A stretch of 32,537 nt of DNA from the NCBI GenBank assembly GCA_025989215.1, contig JAPDNP010000012.1, positions 1-32,537 on the forward strand, given 5' to 3'. Source of the stretch: Neisseriaceae bacterium JH1-16. Its GTDB lineage: Bacteria > Pseudomonadota > Gammaproteobacteria > Burkholderiales > Chromobacteriaceae. This document shows positions 24,107 through 32,203 of the stretch, piece by piece. Positions within the stretch are counted from its first letter, which is position 1. The number at the start of each line of letters is the position of its first letter. Below the pieces are notes generated by a model, which had not been told where the DNA came from, ran no database searches, and saw nothing but the letters and a program-made list of their open reading frames with translations. The position numbers were made by a program, and so were the translations under genes.

Positions 24107-25263
24107 GCGCCGAGGATCTCCCGGATCGCCGCGATCACGCGGGTCTGATCGGCGTCGTTCATCTTGGTGTAGAGCGGGATGGTCACCTCGGCCTCGAACG
24201 CCGCCTGCGCCACCGGGAACTGCTCCGGCTTCAGGGCATAGCCGTCGCGCCATACCGGGTGCAAGTGCAGCGGGATGAAGTGCACCGAGCAGCCGATGCC
24301 CTTGTCGGCCATCGCTTGGATGAAGTCGTTGCGGGCAATGTCGGCTTCCGGTTTCAGGCGCACCGGGTAGAGGTGCCAGGCGTGCAGGTCGCCGGCATGG
24401 CTCGGACGCGCCGGCAGAATCAGCGGCAGGTCGGCCAGTTCGCGATCGTAACGCGCGGCCATCGCCTCGCGCTGCTCGTGGAAGCGGCGGATCTTCTTGA
24501 GCTGGTGGATGCCCATCGCGGCTGCGATGTCCGGCATGTTGTACTTGAAGCCCGGCTCGATCACCTCATAGAACCAGGCCGGGGTCTTCGACACGTAGCG
24601 GTCGAAGGCGTCGCGGCTGATGCCGTGCAGGCGCATCACCTTACAGCGCTTGATGATGTCCGGGTTGGCCGACACCACCATGCCGCCTTCGCCGGTGGTC
24701 ATGGTCTTGTTGGCGTAGAAGCTGAACACGGTCACGTCGGACGCCAGCTTACCGACGACGGTGCCCTTGTAACTGGTCGGCAGCGCGTGGGCGGCGTCCT
24801 CGATCACGCGCAGGTCGTGCTCGCGGGCGATCGCCAGGATTTCGTCCATGTCGCAGGCCAGACCGGCGAAGTGCACCGGCATGATCGCCTTCGTCTTGGC
24901 CGTCACCGCCGCGCGGATCGCCGCCGGGTCGATGTTGAAGGTGACCGGGTCGACGTCGACGAACACCGGGTCGGCGCCCAGATAACGCACCACCTCGGCG
25001 GTGGAGGTGAAGGTATAGGTCGGCACGATCACTTCGTCGCCCGGGCCGATGCCCACCGCCTCGAGCGCCAGGTGTAGGCCGGCGGTGGCGGAGTTCACCG
25101 CGATCGCCTCGACGCCGCCACCGAGGAATTCGGCGAAATCGGCCTCGAACTGCTTGGTCTTCGGCCCGGTGGTCACCCAGCCGGAACGCAGTGCGTCGAC
25201 CACTTCGTTGATTTCTTCTTCGCCGATATCCGGCAGCGCGAAGGGCAGGAATTTATCAGTCAT
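24103..25263 (-). CDS. DegT/DnrJ/EryC1/StrS sugar aminotransferase (PglE-like)
   Basis: A 386-residue PLP enzyme of the sugar aminotransferase family. K186 in [13 protein letters not shown] is the predicted Schiff-base lysine. [13 protein letters not shown], then FSFYANK and [12 protein letters not shown], are typical. With the neighbouring PglF-like dehydratase it would convert a UDP-4-keto-6-deoxy-HexNAc to the 4-amino sugar, from glutamate. The start is ATG at 25263 with a weak ribosome site, and a 102 bp gap separates it from the upstream gene, the largest gap in the operon, so an internal promoter is possible. A near copy of the repeat word lies at 24663-24672. Confidence 0.9.
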   Translation of the reverse strand: MTDKFLPFALPDIGEEEINEVVDALRSGWVTTGPKTKQFEADFAEFLGGGVEAIAVNSATAGLHLALEAVGIGPGDEVIVPTYTFTSTAEVVRYLGADPVFVDVDPVTFNIDPAAIRAAVTAKTKAIMPVHFAGLACDMDEILAIAREHDLRVIEDAAHALPTSYKGTVVGKLASDVTVFSFYANKTMTTGEGGMVVSANPDIIKRCKVMRLHGISRDAFDRYVSKTPAWFYEVIEPGFKYNMPDIAAAMGIHQLKKIRRFHEQREAMAARYDRELADLPLILPARPSHAGDLHAWHLYPVRLKPEADIARNDFIQAMADKGIGCSVHFIPLHLHPVWRDGYALKPEQFPVAQAAFEAEVTIPLYTKMNDADQTRVIAAIREILGA

Positions 25264-25365
25264 CGTTACAACCCGGTTGGGGCGGCATCCACCGCCAAAT
25301 AGTCTGTACTGGGAGCCGCGCGCTCGGTTTGGCGCGGCGCCCCTTATTCTAATCCAGTGCGGCGC

Positions 25366-25668
25366 TTACGCGCCCGAGCCCGCCACTTGCTCGAAATGCT
25401 CGACTGTCGGGAACGGCTCGTAGAAGTGATGCAACAACCGCTTCCAGTCCTGGAACTCGGCCGAACCGCGGAAGCCCTCGGTGTGGTGCTCCAGCGTCTG
25501 CCAATTCACCAGCAGCACGTAGCGGCCGCGCGCCTCCAGGCAGCGCTGCAGCTGGTGCGACACGTAGCCGGCCATGCCGGCGATGATCGCCTGCGCCTCG
25601 GCGAAAGCGGCCTCGAAGGCGGCCTCCTGGCCGGCCTTCACCTGCAACATTGCGACTTCCAGAATCAT
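25366..25668 (-). CDS. ABM-fold (antibiotic biosynthesis monooxygenase-like) protein
   Basis: A 100-residue small protein of the ABM/dimeric alpha-beta barrel type. The opening MILEVAMLQVKAGQEAAFEA, then GYVSHQLQRCLEARGRYVLLVNWQTLEHH and a closing LHHFYEPFPTVEHFE, is the usual pattern. Members are monooxygenases, haem-degrading enzymes or stress proteins; the substrate is not evident. ATG at 25668 overlaps the GNAT gene's stop by 4 bp and has AGGAGAGG upstream. A much longer in-frame opening to 26826 lies antisense or out of frame to better genes and is rejected. Confidence 0.82.
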   Translation of the reverse strand: MILEVAMLQVKAGQEAAFEAAFAEAQAIIAGMAGYVSHQLQRCLEARGRYVLLVNWQTLEHHTEGFRGSAEFQDWKRLLHHFYEPFPTVEHFEQVAGSGA

Positions 25669-26180
25669 CGTGCCTCTCCTTCCAGCAGCAGCTGCCAGTA
25701 ACCGACGTCGTGCCATTGGCCAAACTTTCGGCCAACCTCGCGAAAGCGGCCGACCTGGGTGAAACCGAAGCGCTCGTGCAGCGCCACGCTGGCCGGGTTG
25801 GGCAGCGCGATGCTGGAAATCACCGAGTGCATACCCTGCGCGCGCAGCTGCTCGAACAGCGTCTGATACAGCCGCGAGCCGAGTCCGCGCCCGCCGGCCG
25901 TCGGGTCCAGGTACACCGACGCCTCGACGGTATGGCGATAGGCGCTGCGCCCCTTCCACACCCCGGCGTAGGCATAGCCGAGCACGCGGCCGCCCTCCTC
26001 CAGCACCAGCCAAGGCAGGCCGTGCGCCGCAGTGGCGGCGAGGCGCTGCGTCATCTCGGCCGCGTCCGGCGCCGTCTCCTCGAAGGAGATGGTGGTGTGC
26101 GCCACGTAGTGGGCGTAGATCGCCGCGATCGCGGCGGCGTCGTCGGCGTGGACGGAGCGGATCGAAAGGGACATGGTCAT
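25665..26180 (-). CDS. GNAT acetyltransferase, phosphinothricin/methionine-sulfone type
   Basis: A 171-residue GNAT enzyme. The acetyl-CoA site is VEASVYLDP..GGRGLGSRLY (about residues 85-105), followed by IALPNPASVALHERFGF. The order and wording match the PAT/MnaT group, which acetylates small amino-acid analogues such as phosphinothricin or methionine sulfone; no sugar-specific feature is visible. The start is ATG at 26180, with a second ATG two codons later. It overlaps the ABM gene by 4 bp. The repeat word occurs at 25727-25736, read as Val-Gly-Arg on the sense strand. Confidence 0.85.
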   Translation of the reverse strand: MTMSLSIRSVHADDAAAIAAIYAHYVAHTTISFEETAPDAAEMTQRLAATAAHGLPWLVLEEGGRVLGYAYAGVWKGRSAYRHTVEASVYLDPTAGGRGLGSRLYQTLFEQLRAQGMHSVISSIALPNPASVALHERFGFTQVGRFREVGRKFGQWHDVGYWQLLLEGEAR

Positions 26181-26197
26181 CGATACTCGTCAGCAAG

Positions 26198-26207
26198 GTT
26201 GGCCGAA
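26198..26207 (-). repeat. Solitary intergenic copy of the repeat word
   Basis: GTTGGCCGAA on plus (TTCGGCCAACCT on minus with its two next bases) lies in the 30 bp gap between a glycosyltransferase gene and the GNAT gene, 4 bp from the former's stop codon. Confidence 0.8.
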
Positions 26208-26210
26208 GGC

Positions 26211-27440
26211 TCAGCGCAGCGTCACCGCCTTGAGGAAGCGCTCGGCGAGGCCACGGTAGTCGTGCTTCTCCAGCACGAAGGCGCGGCCGCGTGCGCCCAT
26301 CTCGGCGCGTTCGGCCGGCGAGGTCAGCAGCATCTGGCGAACCGCCATCGCGATCGAGGTCGGGTCTTCGGCGCCCACCGAGATGCCGGCGCCGGCCTCG
26401 GCAACCATGTCGTTGCCGGCCTCGACCGAGTGGATCACCGGCTTGCCGGCCATCAGGTAGTCGAACAGCTTGTTCGGGTTGATGCCGAAGCGGTAGATCG
26501 GCAGCTTGCGCCAGCCGATGAACAGCGCGTCCATCTGCTTCAGAAACTCCGGCACCGCGTGCTTGGCGATCGCCGGCAGGAACACCACATTGGCGAGCTT
26601 CATCTCGGCCGCTCGTGCTTGCAGCGCCGCCTTGTCCGGGCCGTCGCCGACCAAGACGAAGGTGACCGGCTTGTCGGCGAGCTTGGCCGCCGCATCGAGC
26701 AGGTAGTCGAGCGCGTTGGCGAGACCATGGCCCCCGGCGTAGCCGATTAGGAAGCGGCCAGCCGCCTTCAGTTCGGCCAACTTCGCGACATGCTCGTCGG
26801 GCAGCGGCTGGGTTTCGCCCTGCCACTCGGCCACGTCGACACCGTTTGGGATCACCGCGTACTTGGCCGGGTCCATACCGTGCTCGACCATGTAGTCACG
26901 GGCGCACGGCAGCATCGAGATCACCGTGTCGGCCCTGCGGTAGCCGAAGTCTTCGGCCCACTGCATCAGACGGATGAACGGATGCTTCGGCGACATGCCG
27001 CCGACCTCGACCGGCGTCAGTGGCCACAGGTCGTGCACCTCGTACACCAGCCGCGCGCCGGTCTTGTTGGCGATCCACGCCGCCGGCACGGTGTCGAGCG
27101 GGTAGGTGCTGGACGCGATCACCACGTCCGGGCGCCACTGCATGAAGCGGCCGGTCAGCCCCATCAGGCGGGCCAGGAAACTGAAGATGTTCAGCACCCG
27201 GCCGACGCCGTTGCCCTGGTACGGGCGGGTGCGACACCACAGGTAGCGGATGCCGTCGATGTCCTCGTCGCGGTACTTCTCGCTCATGCGCGGGTTGCGC
27301 TGGCGCAGGTGCGAGGTGTCGGCGGCGACCATGGTCACCTGGTGACCGGCGCGCACCCATTCGCGCGCCAGGTAATAGGGGCGGAACTCCATGCCGTGGC
27401 GTGGGCTGCCGGCATAGTGGTTGATGTAGAGGATCTTCAT
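26211..27440 (-). CDS. GT4-family glycosyltransferase (WbuB-like)
   Basis: A 409-residue retaining glycosyltransferase with the GT-B fold. The N-terminal acceptor domain starts MKILYINHYAGSPRHGMEF. The donor domain shows IGYAGGHGLANALDYLL, VLVGDGPDK and the FGINPNKLFDYLMAGKPV stretch that carries the conserved nucleotide-sugar contacts. It resembles WbuB-type transferases that add an amino sugar to a lipid-linked glycan; donor and linkage are not known. ATG at 27440 overlaps the preceding gene by 4 bp. The repeat word at 26772-26781 is read as Leu-Ala-Glu on the sense strand. Confidence 0.88.
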   Translation of the reverse strand: MKILYINHYAGSPRHGMEFRPYYLAREWVRAGHQVTMVAADTSHLRQRNPRMSEKYRDEDIDGIRYLWCRTRPYQGNGVGRVLNIFSFLARLMGLTGRFMQWRPDVVIASSTYPLDTVPAAWIANKTGARLVYEVHDLWPLTPVEVGGMSPKHPFIRLMQWAEDFGYRRADTVISMLPCARDYMVEHGMDPAKYAVIPNGVDVAEWQGETQPLPDEHVAKLAELKAAGRFLIGYAGGHGLANALDYLLDAAAKLADKPVTFVLVGDGPDKAALQARAAEMKLANVVFLPAIAKHAVPEFLKQMDALFIGWRKLPIYRFGINPNKLFDYLMAGKPVIHSVEAGNDMVAEAGAGISVGAEDPTSIAMAVRQMLLTSPAERAEMGARGRAFVLEKHDYRGLAERFLKAVTLR

Positions 27441-27733
27441 TCGGTGAAACCGCGCCGCTTCGCCTCTTCGTCCAGGCCCTTGAAGCGCGCCTCGTTGAAG
27501 CGCCAGCCGATGTAGCCGAGCACGCCGAGCAAGAGCAGCAACGCCAGCAGGTTCAGCAGGTGGTAGAGCGGATCGGGATTGAGCGGCTTGCCGCGCGCCC
27601 AGTCGTACAGATAGCCGACCGGCATCGCCAGCACGGCATAGATCAGCGCCTTGCGCGCAATGAAGGGCAGCGGGCCCTTCTTGCGCTGCTCGCGCCAGCG
27701 TGCCCAGAACGCGGTGGAGGTTTCCTTGGCCAT
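27437..27733 (-). CDS. Small two-helix membrane protein in the glycan operon
   Basis: A 98-residue protein, not recognised. It has a basic N-terminus, two predicted membrane segments (about residues 30-46 and 60-80) and a charged tail. ATG at 27733 has AGG upstream; the frame is open to 27808 but that part overlaps the next gene upstream. It overlaps the glycosyltransferase by 4 bp and is 5 bp from the 149-residue membrane gene, so it is firmly part of the operon. It may be an accessory of the glycan machinery. Confidence 0.7.
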   Translation of the reverse strand: MAKETSTAFWARWREQRKKGPLPFIARKALIYAVLAMPVGYLYDWARGKPLNPDPLYHLLNLLALLLLLGVLGYIGWRFNEARFKGLDEEAKRRGFTE

Positions 27734-27738
27734 GATGC

Positions 27739-28188
27739 CTATCCCTTTTGCTGCAGATGCAGCTGATAATTTTTTTCGAGACGACGCCAGGTCGACCAGA
27801 TGGTCCACACCCCGGGCACCGCCAGATATAACAGTGGTACGAGCCAGCCGACCGGGCTCGTCGCGCCCGCCGTCGGCAGCCGAAGCTGCTGCAGCGCCGC
27901 GAGAAACAGCATGCCGGGCAGCAGCATCGCCAGCACGCAGTGGCGCAGCATGAAGCGCATCAGCCCCATTGCCCGCACCTGCGGCCAGCGCTCGATCTGT
28001 TGATGCTCAAACGCGCGCAGCCGCTGCGCTCCATGGTTCAGCCAGCCGACCAGCCCCAGGCACAGCGCCAGACCGGCTACGCCGGCCGCCCAGCCCGGGC
28101 GCAGTACCGGCAGCACCAGTACGAACAGCAGCACCGCCAGCGCCATCGTCAGCGCCGACTGCCAGCGTTGTTCTCGCCGCATCGTCAT
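27739..28188 (-). CDS. Membrane protein of unknown function in the glycan operon
   Basis: A 149-residue protein, not recognised. It has about four hydrophobic segments arranged as two pairs (residues 12-30, 32-50, 80-98, 112-132) and a basic C-terminus. The ATG at 28188 shares one base with the TGA of the upstream glycosyltransferase (TGATG), a typical coupled start. It is too short and lacks the large loop of a Wzy polymerase. Position between two glycosyltransferases suggests a role in glycan assembly or enzyme anchoring, without direct evidence. Confidence 0.7.
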   Translation of the reverse strand: MTMRREQRWQSALTMALAVLLFVLVLPVLRPGWAAGVAGLALCLGLVGWLNHGAQRLRAFEHQQIERWPQVRAMGLMRFMLRHCVLAMLLPGMLFLAALQQLRLPTAGATSPVGWLVPLLYLAVPGVWTIWSTWRRLEKNYQLHLQQKG

Positions 28189-29282
28189 CACAGTTGCGTG
28201 TACAGCCGCACCAGCTTGTCCGCCTCGGCCGCCCACGAGTATTTGTTCAGCACCGCTTGCTTGCCGGCCTCGCCCATCGCATGGGCACGCTCCTCGTCGG
28301 CCAGCAGCTCGCGGATCGCCGCGGCGATCGCCGCCGGATCCTGCGGGTCGACCAAGAGGCCGCAGCCGGCATCGTCGACGATGGCGCGCCACACCGGAAA
28401 ATCGCTGGCGACCACCGGCATGCCGGCGGCCATGTATTCGAACAGTTTGATCGGTAGCGCATCGACATAGTTCGGCGTCGGAAACAGCGTCACCAGCCCC
28501 ACCTTGGAGCGCGCCAACACCTCGGCCACGCCGGCCCGGTCGAGCACGCCCAGATCGTTGACCCGTGCCCAGCCGGCGCTCGGCAGCAGCTTCGGCTTCA
28601 GGTCGCTCTCGCTCCACGGCCCGGCCAGGTTCAACCGTGCGCCGCTATCGGGCAGCGCCGCGACGATCGGTTCGATGCCGCGGATGCGCGAAATGCCACC
28701 GATGTAGCACACCTCGTTGCGGCGCGCCTCCCACGGCGTGTCGCGCACCAGCTCTTCCAGGATCGGGAAGTTGCAGATGTCGACCACCCGCTTGTTGAGC
28801 GGGCGGAAACGTTCACGGATATGCGGGGTGGAGGTGACGATGGCGTCGAAGCGACGCGCGGCGAAGTCTTCCAGCTTCTCGAAGGTGCCGGACACGGTCG
28901 GGCGAAGCGCGCCGGGAATCCAGTGCTTGGCCAGGATCTGGCGCGGCACGTCCTCGTGCACGTCGTACACCACCTTGATGCCGGCCTTCTTCAGCCGCAG
29001 CGCCACCGGGATCAGCTCCGGGTCGTGGAAATGCGCGACGTCGGGCTTCAGCGCCAGCGCTGCGTCCATCACCCGGCGCACCGTGCCGGTCATCCGCGCC
29101 AGGCGTCCACCCGACTTCGGCCCGACGTCGTGGATGTGCACGCCGCGGTTGATCTCGTTGCCCAGGCCGTCGGCGACGATCAGCGTCACCTCGTGGCCGG
29201 CGGCGGCGAGCGACGCGCATTCCTTCACGAAGATGCGGATGTCGTGGCGCGGGTGGGCGCTGGTCAGATGGGCGATTTTCAT
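28188..29282 (-). CDS. GT4-family glycosyltransferase
   Basis: A 364-residue GT-B glycosyltransferase. The N-terminus MKIAHLTSAHPRHDIRIFVKE and DVAHFHDPELIP are typical of one GT4 subgroup seen in capsule and O-antigen clusters; the donor site includes LPIKLFEYMAAGMPVVASDFP. The sugar cannot be deduced. ATG at 29282 overlaps the preceding transferase gene by 4 bp, and its stop overlaps the next gene by 1 bp. Confidence 0.88.
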   Translation of the reverse strand: MKIAHLTSAHPRHDIRIFVKECASLAAAGHEVTLIVADGLGNEINRGVHIHDVGPKSGGRLARMTGTVRRVMDAALALKPDVAHFHDPELIPVALRLKKAGIKVVYDVHEDVPRQILAKHWIPGALRPTVSGTFEKLEDFAARRFDAIVTSTPHIRERFRPLNKRVVDICNFPILEELVRDTPWEARRNEVCYIGGISRIRGIEPIVAALPDSGARLNLAGPWSESDLKPKLLPSAGWARVNDLGVLDRAGVAEVLARSKVGLVTLFPTPNYVDALPIKLFEYMAAGMPVVASDFPVWRAIVDDAGCGLLVDPQDPAAIAAAIRELLADEERAHAMGEAGKQAVLNKYSWAAEADKLVRLYTQL

Positions 29283-30361
29283 GGTGTTTGCAGCAATTCG
29301 GAGTAAAGGGCGGCAAAGGCCGCCATATTGTCGGCGTGCAGCGCCTTGTCGGCAACGAGGCCGCGATTGAGCGCGGCGATGCGGTCGAGCTTCGCATCAT
29401 CACTGGCGTCGCGCATCGCCCGCGCCAGATCGTCGCCGAGCCGGGCCACGTCCTCGACGATGCGGCCGTTCAGGCCGTCGATCGCCCATTCCAGGTTGGC
29501 CGGCAGATTGGACAACAGCGGCAGGCAGCCATGGCCCATCGCTTCGAGCAGGCTGATGCTGGTCGCGTCCGATTCCGGCACGCTGACGAACACCCGGCTG
29601 TCGCGGTAGAGCGCCCCCAATACCTCGCTGGACACGAAGCCGGTGAAGGTGACGCGTTGCAGACCCAGCCGTTCGGCCAAGGTCTTCAAGGCCTCGGTCT
29701 CGCTGCCGCTAGCGGCAACGGTGAGCGACCAGTCGGCAAACTCCGGCTGCGCCTCGACCGCCGCCCAGCCCTTCAGGATCGCGTCGATGCGATACAGCGG
29801 CTTGTGCAGCCGGCAGGACAGCACGGTCTTCGGCTTGGCAGCGATATTCGGTTCCGGTGGCAGGCTGTCGATGCCGTAGTTAAGCACCGCCAGCCGCTTC
29901 ACCGGCGCGAGCTCACGAATCCGCGCCGCCATGTAGAGCGAATCGGAGGTGATCAGATCGGCGGCGGCCAGATTGCTCTTCACCATCCGCGCCATCAGCG
30001 CGTTCTGGTTCGGCAACAGCAGCACATCCGAACCCCAGGCGGTCAGCGCCAGCGGGATGCCGAGGCCGCGCAGGCCGCGGCTGGCATGCCAGGCGACGCT
30101 ATTGGCCTGGTGCACGTGGGCGAGATCCGGCTTGATCTGCTGCGCCCAGGCTCTCAACTTGCCCGCACTGCCGAGCGCCGCCAAGCGGAAATCAAGCGTC
30201 AGCGTGCCGGCCAGGTTGGCGGGACGACGCTCGGGGGGCACCTCGCCATTGCAGGCCAGATACACCTCGCGCGCGTACGGGGCGATGCCCGCCAGGTAGC
30301 GCCAGGTGTGCACCGAGGCGGAGCCGATAATCAGCAGTTTGTCGACGACGGGTTCAGTCAC
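29279..30361 (-). CDS. GT4-family glycosyltransferase
   Basis: A 360-residue GT-B enzyme. Acceptor-side features are ASVHTWRYLAGIAPYAREVY and LAHVHQANSVAWHASRGLRG; donor-side features are LSCRLHKPLYRIDAILKGW and SVPESDATSISLLEAMGHG. The start is taken as GTG at 30361 (VTEPVVDKLL), because the motif region begins there; it overlaps the acyltransferase gene by 8 bp. The frame is open to 30448, but that would sit deep inside the neighbour. A near copy of the repeat word, ending in G, lies at 29672-29681. Confidence 0.85.
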   Translation of the reverse strand: MTEPVVDKLLIIGSASVHTWRYLAGIAPYAREVYLACNGEVPPERRPANLAGTLTLDFRLAALGSAGKLRAWAQQIKPDLAHVHQANSVAWHASRGLRGLGIPLALTAWGSDVLLLPNQNALMARMVKSNLAAADLITSDSLYMAARIRELAPVKRLAVLNYGIDSLPPEPNIAAKPKTVLSCRLHKPLYRIDAILKGWAAVEAQPEFADWSLTVAASGSETEALKTLAERLGLQRVTFTGFVSSEVLGALYRDSRVFVSVPESDATSISLLEAMGHGCLPLLSNLPANLEWAIDGLNGRIVEDVARLGDDLARAMRDASDDAKLDRIAALNRGLVADKALHADNMAAFAALYSELLQTP

Positions 30362-30929
30362 GCTCGGCCCACGCTTGGTAATGAGAGTTGAGTTCCGGGT
30401 GTTCGGCCAACCACTTGGCGTCGCCCTCGCGGGTGTCGCCGACCACACGGGCCGGATTGCCGGCGATGATGGCGAAGTCGGGATAGCTGCCCGCCTCGAC
30501 GAAGCTGTAGGCGGCCACGATCGAGCCCTTGCCGATCGCCACGCCCGGCATCAGCACCGAATGTGGGCCGATGAAACTGTAGCGGCCGATCACACTCGGC
30601 TTCTTCAGATAGCCGATGTGGTCGCGGTGCTCGAGATAGGCATCGCCGTACAGACGGATTGCCACGTGGCTGGAATGGGTCAGCAGCGACACGTAGTTGG
30701 TGATCTGGCAGCCCGCACCGATGCTAAGCCCGCCCGAGGCGTCGATCAGGCTGAAATGGCCGATGTAGACGTTGTCCTCGATGTCGAGCCGCGCCGGCGT
30801 CTCCACCCGGGTCATATTACTGATGCGTACCCGGTGCAGCCGTCGGCCGTCAAAGCGGGTGAAGCCCACCACCATGCGCGGCCCGATCAGACCGGACAGG
30901 CGGTGGGTGATCTTGGTCCAGAGACTCAT
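30354..30929 (-). CDS. Left-handed beta-helix (hexapeptide) acyltransferase
   Basis: A 191-residue acyltransferase. Hexapeptide repeats run from about residue 48 to 160 (DIEDNVYIGHFSLIDASGGL, SIGAGCQITNYVSLLTHSSH, VIGRYSFIGPHSVLMPGVAI), interrupted by a loop of about 20 residues with HSSHVAI whose His is likely catalytic. It ends with IAGNPARVV, the family terminator. It probably adds an acetyl group to a sugar of the glycan; in this cluster it could be the N-acetyltransferase of a 4-amino sugar or an O-acetyltransferase. ATG at 30929 overlaps wzx by 4 bp. The repeat word at 30402-30411 is read as Leu-Ala-Glu. Confidence 0.87.
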   Translation of the reverse strand: MSLWTKITHRLSGLIGPRMVVGFTRFDGRRLHRVRISNMTRVETPARLDIEDNVYIGHFSLIDASGGLSIGAGCQITNYVSLLTHSSHVAIRLYGDAYLEHRDHIGYLKKPSVIGRYSFIGPHSVLMPGVAIGKGSIVAAYSFVEAGSYPDFAIIAGNPARVVGDTREGDAKWLAEHPELNSHYQAWAERD

Positions 30930-32200
30930 GGCTTTTGCACCGCGCGGTAGAGCCAGTAAAAGTAGACGAGGAAGTACGCCACCATCACCGCCGACACCAG
31001 GCCGAACGCCGCGGACACGCTGCCCCACAGCACAAAGCCGGCCCACAGGCTGCCGAGGAACAAGGCATTGCCGACGATGGTGAACACGAAGGCGGTGCGC
31101 TGGCGCTGGATCACCAGTGGAATCATCCCGAGCGGCGACGCGATGAAGTGGCACAGGATGTACGGCGCCAGCATCGCCGCCATCGCCCCGGCCGGGCGCC
31201 AGCTGGCGCCGAACACCAGGCCGAACAGCGGCTCGCCCCACAGCAGGATCACCACGAACGGCGGCAAGGCCAGCGCCAGCAGCACCACCACGGTCTTGCG
31301 GTACAGCGGCAGCAGCGACTGGCCGGCGTTCTTCGCCGCAGCGAAGTCGCGGAATGCCACCTGGCCGACCGCCTGGCCGATCAGCGCCGCGGGCAGCTTC
31401 AGCACCCGCATCATCAGGCCATAGAGACCGACCGTCACCGAGCCTGACAGCATGGTCAGCAGCGTCACCGTCAGCGTGTCGAGCAGTGCGGCGACGAAGG
31501 CATTCGGCGCGTTGACGCGCGGGAATTCCACATAGGCACGCGCCTCGGCCGCCATCTCGGCGCGGCTGACCTGGCTGCGCCAGCCGAAGCGCTGCTTCAC
31601 GTCCTGCCAGGCCTGCGCCGCCAGCGACGCCGCCTGCCCGGCCAGTTGGCCGAACACTAGCCCGCCCGCACCGGCGCCGGCGAAACCCAGGCCGAGCTGC
31701 ACGCTGGTTGTGCCGATTGCCTGGGCGATCCGCCCGCCGGCATTGGCCTGGTAGCGCTGCAGCCGGTTATTCCAGTTGGTCCACGCCTGCATCAGGCCAG
31801 CCAACAGCACCGACAACGGCAACAGCAGCAGCCACGGCGCCAGCTTGGGCACGCCGGCCTTGGCCGACAGCCACTGGTGACCGGGCCAGAACAACAGCGC
31901 GCACAGCAGCGACAGCCCTAGGGCTATCATCAGCGACAGGCCCATCAGGTTGGCCGAACGCCGGTCGTCGTCGGGCAGCACGATCGCCATCTCGTAACGG
32001 CCGGTGGCCAGCACCGCCAGGTTGGACAGCCACGCGACATAGATCGCCAGCACGCCGAACTCTGCCGGGTGGTAGAGCCGGGTCAACAGCGGCGAGGCGA
32101 GCAAGGGCAGGAACTGCGCGAGCGCAGCCCCGCCGGCCAGCGTCGCGACATTACGCGCGAAGCCGCTGGCGGCCAGGTTTTTCAGGCGGACGGTCAGCAA
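30926..32200 (-). CDS. wzx: Wzx-like lipid-linked oligosaccharide flippase
   Basis: A 424-residue polytopic membrane protein of the polysaccharide-transport (MOP) superfamily, with about 12 hydrophobic segments. It would flip undecaprenyl-diphosphate oligosaccharide to the periplasm. Typical features are the N-terminal LAGGAALAQFLPLLASPLLT, then RLYHPAEFGVLAIY, and RYEMAIVLP. The start is TTG at 32200, 3 bp after the aminotransferase stop codon; no ATG or GTG lies nearby in frame, so initiation is the least certain part. Two repeat words lie inside (31645-31654 in the Phe-Gly-Gln register, 31949-31958 read Ser-Ala-Asn). Confidence 0.87.
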   Translation of the reverse strand: MLTVRLKNLAASGFARNVATLAGGAALAQFLPLLASPLLTRLYHPAEFGVLAIYVAWLSNLAVLATGRYEMAIVLPDDDRRSANLMGLSLMIALGLSLLCALLFWPGHQWLSAKAGVPKLAPWLLLLPLSVLLAGLMQAWTNWNNRLQRYQANAGGRIAQAIGTTSVQLGLGFAGAGAGGLVFGQLAGQAASLAAQAWQDVKQRFGWRSQVSRAEMAAEARAYVEFPRVNAPNAFVAALLDTLTVTLLTMLSGSVTVGLYGLMMRVLKLPAALIGQAVGQVAFRDFAAAKNAGQSLLPLYRKTVVVLLALALPPFVVILLWGEPLFGLVFGASWRPAGAMAAMLAPYILCHFIASPLGMIPLVIQRQRTAFVFTIVGNALFLGSLWAGFVLWGSVSAAFGLVSAVMVAYFLVYFYWLYRAVQKP

Positions 32201-32203
32201 CGA

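Noticed and set aside
25669-26826. Upstream extension of the ABM-protein frame
   Set aside because: The extension runs through the GNAT and glycosyltransferase genes in another frame; the start at 25668 has a good ribosome site and the expected N-terminus.
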